A DNA stretch of 64,000 nt from Hyphomicrobiales bacterium (lineage in GTDB: Bacteria > Pseudomonadota > Alphaproteobacteria > Rhizobiales > Rhizobiaceae). The notes beneath the pieces were generated by a model. It ran no database searches. It was not told the DNA's origin and worked only from the letters and a program-made list of their open reading frames with translations. The first letter of the stretch is position 1. Each line of letters opens with the position of its first letter. The stretch is from positions 186,001 through 250,000 of the forward strand of contig UBTF01000001.1 of the NCBI GenBank assembly GCA_900468285.1. The letters are read 5' to 3'. This document shows, piece after piece, positions 55,012 through 64,000 of the stretch. The translations under genes were made by a program, and so were the position numbers.

Positions 55012-56682
55012 ATGTATCGCTACGATGAGTTCGACCACGCTTTCGTTCAGGGCCGCGTTGAGCAGTTCCGTGATCAGGTGGAACGGCGCCTGTCCGGTGA
55101 ACTCGCCGAGGACGCGTTCAAGCCGCTGCGCCTGATGAACGGTGTCTATCTTCAGCTTCACGCCTACATGCTGCGCGTCGCTATTCCCTATGGCACGCTC
55201 AATTCAAAGCAGATGCGGATGCTTGCCCATATCGCGCGCAAATATGACCGTGGATATGGCCATTTCACCACGCGGCAGAACATCCAGTACAACTGGCCGC
55301 GGCTTTCCGATACGCCGGACATTCTGGCCGAGCTTGCCAGCGTGGAGATGCACGCGCTTCAGACATCGGGCAACTGTATCCGCAACGTGACCGCTGACCA
55401 TTTTGCGGGTGCGGCAGCAGACGAAGTTGCCGATCCGCGTCCTTACGCCGAGATATTGCGCCAATGGTCTTCCGTCCATCCGGAATTCTCCTTCCTGCCG
55501 CGCAAGTTCAAGATTGCCGTGACGGGTGCCGAGCGCGACCGCGCCGCCATTCAGGTCCACGACATCGGGCTGCATCTGAAGAAGAATGACAGTGGCGAGA
55601 TCGGCTTTGCCGTTTACGTCGGTGGCGGGCAGGGCAGAACGCCAATGATCGCCAAGAAGATCAAGGACTTCCTGCCGGAAGAAGACCTCTTGTCCTACAC
55701 GACTGCCATCATGCGCGTTTACAATCTGCATGGCCGCCGCGACAACAAGTACAAGGCACGCATCAAGATTCTCGTGCACGAAACCGGTGCTGAAGAACTG
55801 GCGCGGCAGGTGGAAGTTGAATTTGCTCAGCTGAAAAACGGCGAGCTGAAGCTGCCGGATGCCGACATCGCCGCAATCACATCCTATTTCGCGATGCCTT
55901 CGCTGAAAGAGCGTCCGGAAGGTTGGGAGAGCGTTGCGCGCTGGAAAAAGGCGGATGCCGAGTTCGCGCGCTGGGTGGACCAGAACGTGCAGCCGCACAA
56001 GCACCCCGATTACGGCATGGTCACGGTTTCGCTGAAACCCATCGGTGGCATTCCGGGTGATGCGACCGACGAGCAGATGGAGATCGTTGCCGATATTGCC
56101 GAGGAGTATGCGATGGATGAGCTGCGCATCAGCCATGAGCAGAATATCATCCTGCCGCATGTTGCGCTGGCTGATCTGGAGCCGGTCTACCGTGCGCTGC
56201 AGGGCGCTGGCCTCGCTACCGCCAACGCAGGACTGATAACCGATATCATTGCCTGTCCCGGGCTGGATTACTGCGCGCTTGCCAATGCGCGCTCCATTCC
56301 GGTTTCGCAGGAAATCTCCAACCGCTTTGGATCGCCTGAACGGCAGGCGGAAATCGGCGAGTTGAAGATAAAGATATCCGGCTGCATCAACGCCTGCGGT
56401 CACCACCATGTCGGCCATATCGGGCTTCTGGGTGTGGAGAAGAAGGGCGCGGAACTCTACCAGATCACGCTTGGCGGATCAGGCGATGAGAACTCGTCCA
56501 TCGGCGAAATCATCGGGCGCGGGTTTGAGCCGGAGAAGGTGACGGACGCGGTGGAGACCATTGTCGATACCTATCTCGGCTTGCGTCTCTCCAAAGAAGA
56601 GACCTTCCTTCAAGCCTATCGCCGCGTTGGCGCGCAGCCTTTCAAGGAAGCGCTCTATCCGGCAACCGCCGCAGCCGCGTAA
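55012..56682 (+). CDS. cysI: Nitrite/sulfite reductase hemoprotein (CysI-like)
   Basis: 556-aa siroheme/[4Fe-4S] reductase, most likely reducing sulfite to sulfide. The two sulfite/nitrite reductase half-repeats are visible, with RQNIQYNWPRLSDTPDIL near residue 85 and the cluster cysteines in CPGLDYC and SGCINACGHHHVGH near residues 420-465. ATG 55012 (MYRYDEFDHAF) has AGGAA 5 nt upstream; an open frame from 54760 overlaps DUF2849 and is not used. With cysG, DUF2849 and DUF934 next to it, sulfite rather than nitrite is the probable substrate. Confidence 0.9.
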   Translation: MYRYDEFDHAFVQGRVEQFRDQVERRLSGELAEDAFKPLRLMNGVYLQLHAYMLRVAIPYGTLNSKQMRMLAHIARKYDRGYGHFTTRQNIQYNWPRLSDTPDILAELASVEMHALQTSGNCIRNVTADHFAGAAADEVADPRPYAEILRQWSSVHPEFSFLPRKFKIAVTGAERDRAAIQVHDIGLHLKKNDSGEIGFAVYVGGGQGRTPMIAKKIKDFLPEEDLLSYTTAIMRVYNLHGRRDNKYKARIKILVHETGAEELARQVEVEFAQLKNGELKLPDADIAAITSYFAMPSLKERPEGWESVARWKKADAEFARWVDQNVQPHKHPDYGMVTVSLKPIGGIPGDATDEQMEIVADIAEEYAMDELRISHEQNIILPHVALADLEPVYRALQGAGLATANAGLITDIIACPGLDYCALANARSIPVSQEISNRFGSPERQAEIGELKIKISGCINACGHHHVGHIGLLGVEKKGAELYQITLGGSGDENSSIGEIIGRGFEPEKVTDAVETIVDTYLGLRLSKEETFLQAYRRVGAQPFKEALYPATAAAA

Positions 56683-56693
56683 GGACCAGTATC

Positions 56694-57200
56694 ATGACGA
56701 AGATTTGGAACGAGAGCGGCTTCGTGGGCGATGATCCATGGATCGTCGAAACAGAGGAAGTCAAGGCGCAGGACGGGCAAAAGGCCATTCTTGACCTGGA
56801 TGCGTTTGTTGCCCGCGCCGAGGAAAGCAACGATGTTGGCCTTGGTGTTCTCATCAAGCCAGCCGATGATGTCGAGCGGCTGCGCCCTTTCATCGACCGC
56901 GTTGGTCTGGTTGCAGTCAGCTTCCCGGCATTTAACGATGGCCGCGGGTTCAGCCATGCGTCGCTGCTGCGCACGCGGCTGAATTATGCGGGCGAATTGC
57001 GCGCCGTGGGCGATGTGCTGATTGACCAGGTGCCGCTGATGTTGCGGACGGGCTTTGACAGCTTTGCCGTGACCAATGAGACAGCGATCCGTCGGCTCTC
57101 GCAGAACCGGCTTCCCGGGATTGACGAGCATTATCAGCCTGCTGCCAAGGCAGCGCCTGCGGGCGAGGGATATAGCTGGCGTCGCCGCGCTGCGGTCTGA
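56694..57200 (+). CDS. DUF934 protein of the sulfite reduction operon
   Basis: 168-aa protein with LGVLIKPADDVERLRPFIDR, then LVAVSFPAFNDGRGFSHASL and LLRTRLNYAGELRAVGDVLI, the DUF934 signature. It lies 11 nt after the reductase gene, as is common in proteobacteria. The role is unproven; it may help electron transfer or assembly of the reductase. A conserved RRL-Q region near the C-terminus is followed by a short Ala/Pro-rich tail. Confidence 0.88.
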   Translation: MTKIWNESGFVGDDPWIVETEEVKAQDGQKAILDLDAFVARAEESNDVGLGVLIKPADDVERLRPFIDRVGLVAVSFPAFNDGRGFSHASLLRTRLNYAGELRAVGDVLIDQVPLMLRTGFDSFAVTNETAIRRLSQNRLPGIDEHYQPAAKAAPAGEGYSWRRRAAV

Positions 57201-57232
57201 GCTGATCGCCATGCGGCGATATGCGACATTGT

Positions 57233-57265
57233 GCGGAAATATGAGTTTTGAGTACATATTTCCGC
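57233..57265. promoter_or_regulatory. Perfect 11-bp inverted repeat upstream of fpr
   Basis: GCGGAAATATG (57233-57243) and CATATTTCCGC (57255-57265) flank an 11-nt loop, in the gap between the DUF934 gene and fpr. No T-run follows, so a terminator is less likely than an operator or RNA structure. It starts 33 nt after the DUF934 stop. Confidence 0.55.
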
Positions 57266-57369
57266 GCGCATGGCTACAATGATTTTCCTGTGCCTTCAAA
57301 ACCCGGTTCGGATGGTATATCTCCCATCTGCTCAATATTGCACAGAATGTGAAAATGGACGGATAGAGA

Positions 57370-58182
57370 ATGAACGCTCCAGCCAAGACGGAAGAATTTG
57401 CGGTGAAAATCCCTGACGGCGTCTATGCCGAAACAGTGCTTTCCGTGGAGCACTACACCGATCACCTGTTCCGTTTTCGTATGACACGCCCTGCCGGTTT
57501 CCGCTTCCGATCGGGTGAATTTGCGATGATTGGCCTGATGGTTGGCGACAAGCCGATCTATCGCGCCTATTCCATTGCCAGCCCTTCCTGGGACGAAGAG
57601 CTTGAGTTCTTCTCCATCAAGGTGCCCGATGGCCCGCTGACATCACATCTGCAGCAGATAAAGCCCGGTGACACGGTCCTCATGCGCAAGAAGCCGACAG
57701 GCACCCTCGTGCTTGACGCGCTCACCCCCGGCAAGCGTCTCTACATGTTCTCAACCGGCACCGGGATAGCGCCTTTCGCAAGCCTGATCCGCGACCCGGA
57801 AACCTATGAGAAGTTCGAGGAAGTCATCCTGACGCATACATGCCGGGATGTTGCCGAACTGAAATATGGCTTCGATCTGGTTGACGAAATCAAGAACCAT
57901 GAGTTCCTGAGCGAGCTTGTCGGCGACAAGCTGAAGCATTACGCAACTGTTACCCGGCAGGATTACGCGTTTACGGGCCGCATCACCGATCTTATCGAAA
58001 ACGGCAAGATGTTTGCGGACCTTGGCGTTCCAGCTTTCGATCCTGCTGTCGATCGCGGCATGATCTGCGGCTCATCGGCCATGCTCAAGGATACGGAAGC
58101 GCTGCTTGAAAAAGCCGGACTAACCGAGGGTGCAAACAACAAGCCAGCCGAATTCGTCATCGAGCGCGCATTCGTCGGTTGA
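57370..58182 (+). CDS. fpr: Ferredoxin-NADP+ reductase
   Basis: 270-aa FAD enzyme exchanging electrons between NADPH and ferredoxin or flavodoxin. The FAD motif RAYSIASPSW is near residue 72 and the NADP-binding loop FSTGTGIAPFASLIRD near 127, with GMICGSSAML near 222. It may supply reductant to the sulfite reductase cluster upstream, or act in oxidative stress as other Fpr enzymes do. A strong terminator follows. Confidence 0.94.
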   Translation: MNAPAKTEEFAVKIPDGVYAETVLSVEHYTDHLFRFRMTRPAGFRFRSGEFAMIGLMVGDKPIYRAYSIASPSWDEELEFFSIKVPDGPLTSHLQQIKPGDTVLMRKKPTGTLVLDALTPGKRLYMFSTGTGIAPFASLIRDPETYEKFEEVILTHTCRDVAELKYGFDLVDEIKNHEFLSELVGDKLKHYATVTRQDYAFTGRITDLIENGKMFADLGVPAFDPAVDRGMICGSSAMLKDTEALLEKAGLTEGANNKPAEFVIERAFVG

Positions 58183-58205
58183 TCGTTCACCGCAGACAGA
58201 AATCG

Positions 58206-58229
58206 GGAGGCCGCAAGGCCTCCTTTTTG
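58206..58229 (+). terminator. Terminator after fpr
   Basis: GGAGGCC pairs with GGCCTCC around a GCAA tetraloop (58213-58216), followed by five T. Compact and strong. Confidence 0.92.
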
Positions 58230-58231
58230 TT

Positions 58232-59497
58232 TCAGCCGTCTGTGGCCTGTTTTGGCGCAATCTCGTGCCGGTAGATCAGGAACATGACGATGGCGATGGC
58301 AGCAATGCCGCCTCCCACGAGATGCGATAGCGCATAGCCGCCCTTGGTGGTCAGCCAGCCGGCCACGCCATTGCTGAGTGATGCGCCAATGCCCTGAACG
58401 GTCATGACGCTTGCAAGGCCGACATTGAAGCGGCCGGTGCCTTTCAATATGCGTTCCACCGCAACCGGCGTGGCAATTCCAAGAAGACCAGCGCCGATGC
58501 CATCCAGAAGCTGAACAGGGTAAATGACCCAGAAGCTGTCGAAGGAGGCGGCGAGGACACCACGTATGGGCAGTGCCATCAAGGCCAGAATGAAAACGGA
58601 GGATAGCCCGAAGCGACGGATGAGCCATGGCGCAAGAGCCGCGACGAAGATCATGGCGAACTGGGCAACGCCGGTGATGATGGCTGTTGTGCGAAACGGC
58701 GTATTCAGTTCTATGGCGAAATCCTGCGCGAGCAGTCGGCCCATAGGCGCATTGCCGAAATGGAAAATCAGCAGGATGATCGAGAGAAAGATCAGTCCGC
58801 GCTCTTTCACCAATACCTTGAAGCCGGAAGGGCCCGGCTCGCCCTTGTCCTGGGCAAGACCGCGGGCCACCTTGTGATCGATCCGGTCAGGATCTATTGC
58901 GGAGATGGCTGCGAGGGCACCAAGCGCGGTGACGATCATCAGTCCGATGACGCCATTGATGCCGAATGCAGTCACTGCAAAATAGGTAGCAAACAGCGAC
59001 ACGAAGTTGCCGCCATGATTCCAGAACTCGTTGCGGGATATCTGCCCGGAAAACATCTTTTCGCCAACAAGGCCGAGCGTCAGACCCGCCAGTGCAGGTC
59101 CGATGACCGCGCCGACAACGGCGGTCATGATCTGCCCCGTCCAGACCACTACCTCATTGGTGAAGATGAGAGTGATCAGGGCGCCGATCGTCACCAGCAC
59201 CACCGGCAGCGCAATCAGCGCCCGCTTCCAGCTTGAGCCATCTACCAGCGCGCCGCAAAGAGGCGTCGCAACCAGACCGACCAACCCGCCAACGGTGGCG
59301 ATGAGGCCAAGCTGCATGGCCGACCAGCCGTTGGTCGCCAGGAAAGCGTCGAGGAATGGTCCAAGGCCGTCTCGCGCGTCTGCGAGGAAGAAATTGAGCA
59401 GTGCCAGAGCAAAAAGCGAGCGGTCCGAAATCCCTCGCTGAGGTGATCCCTCAGCGGGGCGACCGGCCGCATGGACAGGTTTGGTGATTGTTGTCAC
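58232..59497 (-). CDS. MFS transporter
   Basis: 421-aa major facilitator superfamily protein with about 12 hydrophobic helices. ALLNFFLADARDGLGPFLDA and GLVATPLCGALVDGSSWKRAL after helix 2 resemble the family loop, though the exact subfamily is not recognised. The start is a GTG at 59497 with GGAG 8 nt upstream. The gene is transcribed divergently from the small secreted protein gene. Substrate unknown. Confidence 0.85.
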   Translation of the reverse strand: MTTITKPVHAAGRPAEGSPQRGISDRSLFALALLNFFLADARDGLGPFLDAFLATNGWSAMQLGLIATVGGLVGLVATPLCGALVDGSSWKRALIALPVVLVTIGALITLIFTNEVVVWTGQIMTAVVGAVIGPALAGLTLGLVGEKMFSGQISRNEFWNHGGNFVSLFATYFAVTAFGINGVIGLMIVTALGALAAISAIDPDRIDHKVARGLAQDKGEPGPSGFKVLVKERGLIFLSIILLIFHFGNAPMGRLLAQDFAIELNTPFRTTAIITGVAQFAMIFVAALAPWLIRRFGLSSVFILALMALPIRGVLAASFDSFWVIYPVQLLDGIGAGLLGIATPVAVERILKGTGRFNVGLASVMTVQGIGASLSNGVAGWLTTKGGYALSHLVGGGIAAIAIVMFLIYRHEIAPKQATDG

Positions 59498-59637
59498 TGA
59501 GGATCTCCGGGAGACAGGTGGGGCGGGCTGCCGAAAAACGCGCCTGCCCGATTTAGGTTGCTAGCCCCTATAACTTTCACCGTTGCGGAACATTCGAGAC
59601 TGCAGGGCGTTCGGACCTCACAACAAGGAACACGCGC

Positions 59638-60141
59638 ATGAATCGCAGACTGATATCCATCATTGCACTCGCGACGGCGCTTGTAGCGCCTCCTGCCATA
59701 GCCGACGAGGCCCAGTTTCTGTCTACATTGAAAGGCAGCTGGAAAGGCACCGGTACCGTTACAACCCGCATCGGTGCGCGCCCCATCAAGGTGAACTGCA
59801 CGTTCGATTCCGCCGCTTCTGGACCATCCTTGCGCATGAACGGAACATGCCGGGGACTGGTCGTAGTGCGGCGGGCGATTTCGGCCGACCTGAGTGCCAA
59901 CGGACCGCGCTACCGCGGAAACTATGTCGGACCGTCCGGTCGCCCATCGGCCCTGTCGGGCAGCCGCAACGGCAACTCCATCAACCTCGCCATTCGCTGG
60001 ACGCGGGACATCAATGGAGACCGTGAGGCTGCCATGACGATTACGAAGGTTGGTAACAGCGGACTGCGCTTGCGCACGACCGACAAGGATGGCGCAGGTG
60101 GTCCGACGGTGGTGACTGCAGACATCAATCTGACCCGCTAA
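59638..60141 (+). CDS. Small secreted protein of unknown function
   Basis: 167 aa with a clear signal peptide: basic start MNRRL, hydrophobic stretch to about residue 18, and a likely cleavage after AIA near residue 22. The mature part is beta-rich and basic (GSWKGTGTVTTRIGARPIKV, then MNGTCRGLVVVRRAI), which suggests a small lipocalin-like or similar barrel, but I do not recognise the family. Two cysteines in the mature part, in NCTF and GTCRG, could form a disulfide. ACAAGGAAC precedes the ATG. A strong terminator follows. Confidence 0.75.
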   Translation: MNRRLISIIALATALVAPPAIADEAQFLSTLKGSWKGTGTVTTRIGARPIKVNCTFDSAASGPSLRMNGTCRGLVVVRRAISADLSANGPRYRGNYVGPSGRPSALSGSRNGNSINLAIRWTRDINGDREAAMTITKVGNSGLRLRTTDKDGAGGPTVVTADINLTR

Positions 60142-60158
60142 CCGCACCGGTAATAGCA

Positions 60159-60190
60159 ACTGGCCCGCCAATGGCGGGCCAGTCTTATTT
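60159..60190. terminator. Terminator after the secreted protein gene
   Basis: A perfect 11-bp stem (60159-60169 with 60173-60183) with a 3-nt loop is followed by a T-rich tract. It lies between convergent genes and 6 nt from the end of gcvP, and may also affect that operon. Confidence 0.85.
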
Positions 60191-60195
60191 TGGAG

Positions 60196-63060
60196 TTACT
60201 CTGCTGCTTCCGCGTATTCGCTCATTGGCGGGCAGGTGCAGACGAGGTTGCGGTCACCATAGACATTGTCGATACGGTTGACGGGCGACCAATATTTGTC
60301 GATGCGGAAAGCGCCGGGCGGGAAGCAGCCCTTTTCCCGAGAATACGGACGGTCCCATTCACCGACGAGATCTTCGACAGTGTGCGGGGCGTTCTTCAAG
60401 GGGTTATTGAGCTTGTCCGAACGGCCTTCCTCGATATCGCGTGCTTCCTCGCGAATGGCGAGAAGCGCATCGCAGAAGCGGTCGAGTTCGGCCTTGGTTT
60501 CGGATTCCGTCGGTTCAACCATCAGCGTTCCCGCAACCGGCCAGCTCATGGTGGGTGCGTGAAAACCGCAGTCGATCAGACGCTTGGCCACGTCATCTAC
60601 CGTCACGCCACAGCTTTCGTTCAGCGGCCGTGTGTCGATGATGCATTCATGCGCCACGCGTCCGGCCTGAGACTTGTAGAGAACGTCATAGGCTCCCTTC
60701 AGGCGGGCGGCGATGTAGTTCGCATTCAGGATCGCGACCTTGGTTGCCTGCGTCAGTCCTTCGCCACCCATCATCAGGCAGTAGCTCCAGGAGATCGGCA
60801 GGATCGAGGGAGAACCGAACGGGGCGGCGGAAACTGCGCCTGTACGCCCGTCGCTGGCCGGATGGCCGGGCAGGTATGGGGCAAGATGTGCCTTGACGCC
60901 AATCGGGCCCATGCCGGGACCACCGCCGCCATGCGGAATGCAGAATGTCTTGTGCAGGTTGAGGTGGGAAACGTCCGAGCCGATGTCGCCGGGGCGGGAA
61001 AGACCGACCATGGCGTTCATGTTGGCGCCATCAAGATAGACCTGTCCGCCATGCGTATGCGTGATATCGCAGATTTCGCGCACGGTTTCTTCAAACACGC
61101 CGTGAGTGGACGGATAGGTGATCATGCAGCACGAGAGGTTTTCCGCGTACTGCTCTGCTTTTGCACGGAAATCTTCGATATCGATATCGCCGTTTTCCAT
61201 GGCGCGAACAGGAACCACACGCATACCCACCATCTGCGCCGAGGCAGGGTTGGTGCCATGCGCCGAGGTTGGAATGAGGCACACGTCGCGATGGGCATCG
61301 CCACGGGCAAGGTGGTAGTTGCGGATGGTCAGAAGCCCCGCATACTCGCCCTGCGCGCCTGAATTGGGCTGCATGGAGAAGGCGTCATAACCGGTGACCT
61401 GGCAAAGCTTCGCCGAGAGGTCATCGATCATTTCCTTGTAGCCTAGCGCCTGATCGGCTGGCACGAAGGGGTGGATGTCGGAAAATTCAGGCCAGGTGAT
61501 GGGCAGCATTTCAGCCGTCGCATTCAGCTTCATGGTGCATGAACCGAGCGGGATCATGGAGCGGTCAAGCGCCAGATCGCGGTCCGAAAGACGGCGGATA
61601 TAGCGGGTCATCTCACTTTCGGCGCGGTTCATGTGGAAGATCGGGTGCGTCATGTAAGCACTTGTACGCAATAGATCTTTTGGCAGTCTGTATTCGGGCT
61701 CGAAATCGGAAATCGAGAAGTTTCCGCCGAATGCGCGCCACACTGCCTCTAGCGTGGCAGGCCGTGTACGCTCGTCAAGGCTCATGCCGATTTTGGTGGA
61801 GCCAACCTTGCGAAGGTTTACACCTTCGGCCACGGCTGCCCGCAAGATGAGAGCCTGCATGTGGCCGACGTCGACCGTAATGGTGTCGAAGAAGGTTTCA
61901 GGTTCAATTTTGTAGCCGAGCTTTTCCAGACCCTTGGCCATGAGGACGGCCTTCTGGTGGGTCTGCTGGGCAATGGCCTTGATGCCCTGCGGTCCGTGGA
62001 AAACGCCGTACATGGACGCCATGACCGCCAGCAGCACCTGCGCGGTGCAGATGTTGGAGGTGGCCTTTTCGCGGCGGATATGCTGTTCGCGAGTCTGCAG
62101 CGACAGGCGGTAAGCACGGTTGCCACGTGCATCGACGGACACGCCGACGAGACGGCCGGGCATGTTGCGCTTATGGGTGTCCTTGACCGACATATAGGCG
62201 GCGTGCGGACCGCCGTAGCCGACCGGAACGCCGAAGCGCTGGGACGAGCCGATGGCGATATCTGCACCCATTTCACCTGGAGACTTCAAGAGCGTCAGAG
62301 CCAGAAGATCTGCGGCCACGGCGGCAATGGCGCCTGTCTGGTGCAGACGGGCAATCAGGCCCGAGAAATCGCTGACATGGCCGTGGGTGCCCGGATACTG
62401 GAAGATCGCGCCGAAGACATCGACAGGATCGAGATCGGTGAACGGATTGCCGACAATGACCTTCCAGCCGAGCGGCTCAGCACGCGTTTCGATAAGGGCA
62501 ATCGTCTGAGGATGACAATTTTCATCCACGAAGAAGGAGGTTGCCTTGGACTTGGCGACGCGTTGGCACATCGCCATGGCTTCGGCAGCGGCGGTCGCCT
62601 CATCCAGAAGCGATGCGTTGGCAACATCCAGGCCCGTCAGATCGGTAATCATGGTCTGGAAGTTCAGGAGCGCTTCGAGGCGACCCTGCGAGATTTCCGG
62701 CTGATAGGGCGTATAGGCCGTGTACCAGGCAGGATTTTCCAAAATATTGCGCTGGATGACCGGTGGCGTGATCGTGCCGTAATAGCCCTGACCGATGAGC
62801 GAGGTCAGAACCTTGTTCTTGTTTGCCGTTTCGCGGAGGCGATCAAGCGCCTCACGCTCCGTCAGCGCAGCGCCCCAGGCAAGCGGCGTCTTTTGGCGGA
62901 TGGAGGACGGCACGGTTGCGTCAATAAGGCCATCGAGGCTGTTATAGCCGATGACCTTGAGCATATCCGTCATTTCCGACGGAGACGGCCCGATGTGACG
63001 ACGGTTCGCGAAGTCGTAGGGCTGGTAGTCGGTGAAATGGAACTCTGTGGGAGTCGTCAT
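60196..63060 (-). CDS. gcvP: Glycine dehydrogenase (decarboxylating), GcvP
   Basis: 954-aa PLP enzyme (P-protein) that decarboxylates glycine and transfers the aminomethyl group to lipoyl GcvH. It is the single-chain form with two halves. The PLP lysine is in [20 protein letters not shown] near residue 700. ATG at 63060 overlaps the gcvH stop by one base (TAATG), so it is coupled; gcvT-gcvH-gcvP form one minus-strand operon supplying one-carbon units. Confidence 0.97.
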   Translation of the reverse strand: MTTPTEFHFTDYQPYDFANRRHIGPSPSEMTDMLKVIGYNSLDGLIDATVPSSIRQKTPLAWGAALTEREALDRLRETANKNKVLTSLIGQGYYGTITPPVIQRNILENPAWYTAYTPYQPEISQGRLEALLNFQTMITDLTGLDVANASLLDEATAAAEAMAMCQRVAKSKATSFFVDENCHPQTIALIETRAEPLGWKVIVGNPFTDLDPVDVFGAIFQYPGTHGHVSDFSGLIARLHQTGAIAAVAADLLALTLLKSPGEMGADIAIGSSQRFGVPVGYGGPHAAYMSVKDTHKRNMPGRLVGVSVDARGNRAYRLSLQTREQHIRREKATSNICTAQVLLAVMASMYGVFHGPQGIKAIAQQTHQKAVLMAKGLEKLGYKIEPETFFDTITVDVGHMQALILRAAVAEGVNLRKVGSTKIGMSLDERTRPATLEAVWRAFGGNFSISDFEPEYRLPKDLLRTSAYMTHPIFHMNRAESEMTRYIRRLSDRDLALDRSMIPLGSCTMKLNATAEMLPITWPEFSDIHPFVPADQALGYKEMIDDLSAKLCQVTGYDAFSMQPNSGAQGEYAGLLTIRNYHLARGDAHRDVCLIPTSAHGTNPASAQMVGMRVVPVRAMENGDIDIEDFRAKAEQYAENLSCCMITYPSTHGVFEETVREICDITHTHGGQVYLDGANMNAMVGLSRPGDIGSDVSHLNLHKTFCIPHGGGGPGMGPIGVKAHLAPYLPGHPASDGRTGAVSAAPFGSPSILPISWSYCLMMGGEGLTQATKVAILNANYIAARLKGAYDVLYKSQAGRVAHECIIDTRPLNESCGVTVDDVAKRLIDCGFHAPTMSWPVAGTLMVEPTESETKAELDRFCDALLAIREEARDIEEGRSDKLNNPLKNAPHTVEDLVGEWDRPYSREKGCFPPGAFRIDKYWSPVNRIDNVYGDRNLVCTCPPMSEYAEAAE

Positions 63061-63422
63061 TACGCGATAAGCTCCTTATAGGCGGCTTCGTCCAGAAGCG
63101 CGTCGGCGTCGGCTGCATTGGACAGCTTCAGCTTGAAGAACCAGCCGGCTCCCTGCGGGTCGGAGTTGACCAGCGACGGATCGTCAACGATGGCCTGGTT
63201 GATCTCGACAACTTCGCCATCCAGAGGACAATAAACGTCGGAGGCAGCCTTCACGCTTTCCACCGTTGCAGCATCGCCATCCTTGGAGAAGGTCGAGCCG
63301 ACTTCCGGCAGTTCAACGAAGACGAGGTCGCCAAGCTGTTCTGCTGCGTGGCTGGTAATGCCGACAGTGGCGACGTCGCCTTCAATCTTCAGCCACTCAT
63401 GTTCTTGAGTAAATTTCAGCAT
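63060..63422 (-). CDS. gcvH: Glycine cleavage H protein
   Basis: 120-aa lipoyl carrier. The lipoylation lysine is Lys58 in the [10 protein letters not shown] motif. Lipoyl groups here depend on LipA, encoded at 33.2 kb. It lies 15 nt after gcvT and overlaps gcvP by one base. Confidence 0.97.
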   Translation of the reverse strand: MLKFTQEHEWLKIEGDVATVGITSHAAEQLGDLVFVELPEVGSTFSKDGDAATVESVKAASDVYCPLDGEVVEINQAIVDDPSLVNSDPQGAGWFFKLKLSNAADADALLDEAAYKELIA

Positions 63423-63437
63423 GGGAATCTCCGCGGA

Positions 63438-64000
63438 TTAGCGTTTGTATGTGGGGGTGATGAAGGGCAGGGCGGCGACTGTCACCGGCAGGTACTTGCC
63501 GCGCACTTCTGCGAAAATCTCTGTGCCGGGTGCGGCAAAGTCCTGTGGGACGTAGCCCATGGCAACCGGGCCTTCGATGGTTGGACCGAAGCCACCCGAG
63601 GTGACTTCACCCAGTTCCGTCTTGCCTTCGGCATCCGCAAACAGCTTTGCGTGGCCGCGCACCGGTGCCTTGCCTTCCGGCTTCAGACCCACGCGACGAC
63701 GGGAGGTTCCGTTGGTCAGTTCACCCAAGATACGTTCGGCACCGGGGAAGCCGCCTGCGCGATCGCCACCCGTCCGGCGGGCTTTCTGGATTGCCCATTC
63801 CAGCGATGCCTCGATGGGGGACGTCGTCGTGTCGATATCGTTGCCGTAGAGGCACAGGCCAGCTTCGAGGCGCAGGCTGTCGCGGGCACCAAGGCCGATC
63901 GGCTCGCAGTCAGGGTGCTCCAGCAAGGCGCGAGCAATTGTTTCGGCCTTGTCGGATGGAATGGAAATTTCAAAACCGTCTTCGCCGGAATATCCAGACC
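63438..64000 (-). CDS. gcvT: Glycine cleavage T protein (aminomethyltransferase), 5' end missing
   Basis: The C-terminal 187 codons of the T-protein, which transfers the methylene group to tetrahydrofolate. The visible frame is open to the window end and starts with SGYSGEDGFEISIPSD, followed by IGLGARDSLRLEAGLCLYGN, which is the T-protein folate-domain signature. The C-terminal beta-barrel with AMGYVPQDFAAPGTEIF and PFITPTYKR is complete. The N-terminal half and any glycine riboswitch upstream are outside the window. Confidence 0.95.
   Translation of the reverse strand, partial: SGYSGEDGFEISIPSDKAETIARALLEHPDCEPIGLGARDSLRLEAGLCLYGNDIDTTTSPIEASLEWAIQKARRTGGDRAGGFPGAERILGELTNGTSRRRVGLKPEGKAPVRGHAKLFADAEGKTELGEVTSGGFGPTIEGPVAMGYVPQDFAAPGTEIFAEVRGKYLPVTVAALPFITPTYKR

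Overview
The window is a stretch of core chromosome from an alphaproteobacterium of the Rhizobiaceae, most like Agrobacterium/Rhizobium. The basis is gene content and order rather than a database search. Supporting features are fixNOQP and fixGHIS gene sets with FNR/FixK-type boxes, a dusB(nifR3)-ntrB-ntrC-ntrY-ntrX-trkA-hfq-hflX run, a pdhA-pdhB-pdhC cluster in which E1-beta carries its own lipoyl domain, a fused ispDF, and a cysG-DUF2849-sulfite reductase-DUF934 cluster. The sequence is GC-rich, so many long antisense frames are open; these were treated as shadows. I saw no tRNA, rRNA, CRISPR array, insertion sequence or prophage.

Layout. 1-4.8 kb: end of an L,D-transpeptidase gene, glutaminase, ttcA and two tandem inositol-monophosphatase-like genes. 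4.9-10.7 kb: mostly minus strand, with a Bcr/CflA-type exporter, grxD, a tiny membrane protein, and a coupled operon of an FdhF/YdeP-type molybdoenzyme, a MarR-like protein and a peptide-deformylase-like protein with altered metal ligands; an osmC gene abuts it. 11-15.8 kb: mgtE, a MerR regulator behind a palindromic promoter, two membrane proteins (DUF1624 and DUF599) and cobP. 15.8-24.5 kb: the cbb3 oxidase operon ccoNOQP and its assembly operon ccoGHIS, each behind one FNR/FixK box and separated by a minus-strand SRPBCC gene. 24.6-34.2 kb: gnd, an ftsB-like gene, pdhABC, a GDSL esterase, lpdA, a small membrane protein and lipA, that is, pyruvate dehydrogenase plus the lipoate synthase that serves it.

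34.2-37.0 kb looks like an accessory insertion: a REP-like palindromic element, an EamA permease with an AraC regulator, a small unknown gene and a P-loop kinase-like gene behind a large inverted repeat. The core resumes with a COQ10/RatA-like gene, a CinA-domain gene, ispDF, dusB and the two nitrogen-type two-component systems NtrBC and NtrYX, then trkA, hfq and hflX (37-50.2 kb). 50.3-53 kb has a GGDEF protein, mazG and a deaminase. 53.2-58.2 kb is assimilatory sulfite reduction with siroheme synthesis (cysG), the hemoprotein reductase, two DUF partners and a ferredoxin-NADP reductase. 58.2-64 kb has an MFS transporter, a small secreted protein, and the glycine cleavage operon gcvT-gcvH-gcvP on the minus strand, cut by the window end in gcvT.

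Nothing here is clearly a new large system. The items most worth a second look are the degenerate deformylase coupled to the molybdoenzyme, a structured minus-strand terminator/leader upstream of ispDF, the 36-bp inverted repeat before the P-loop gene, the twin CX3C tail of the DUF1624 protein, and several unassigned perfect palindromes in promoter regions.
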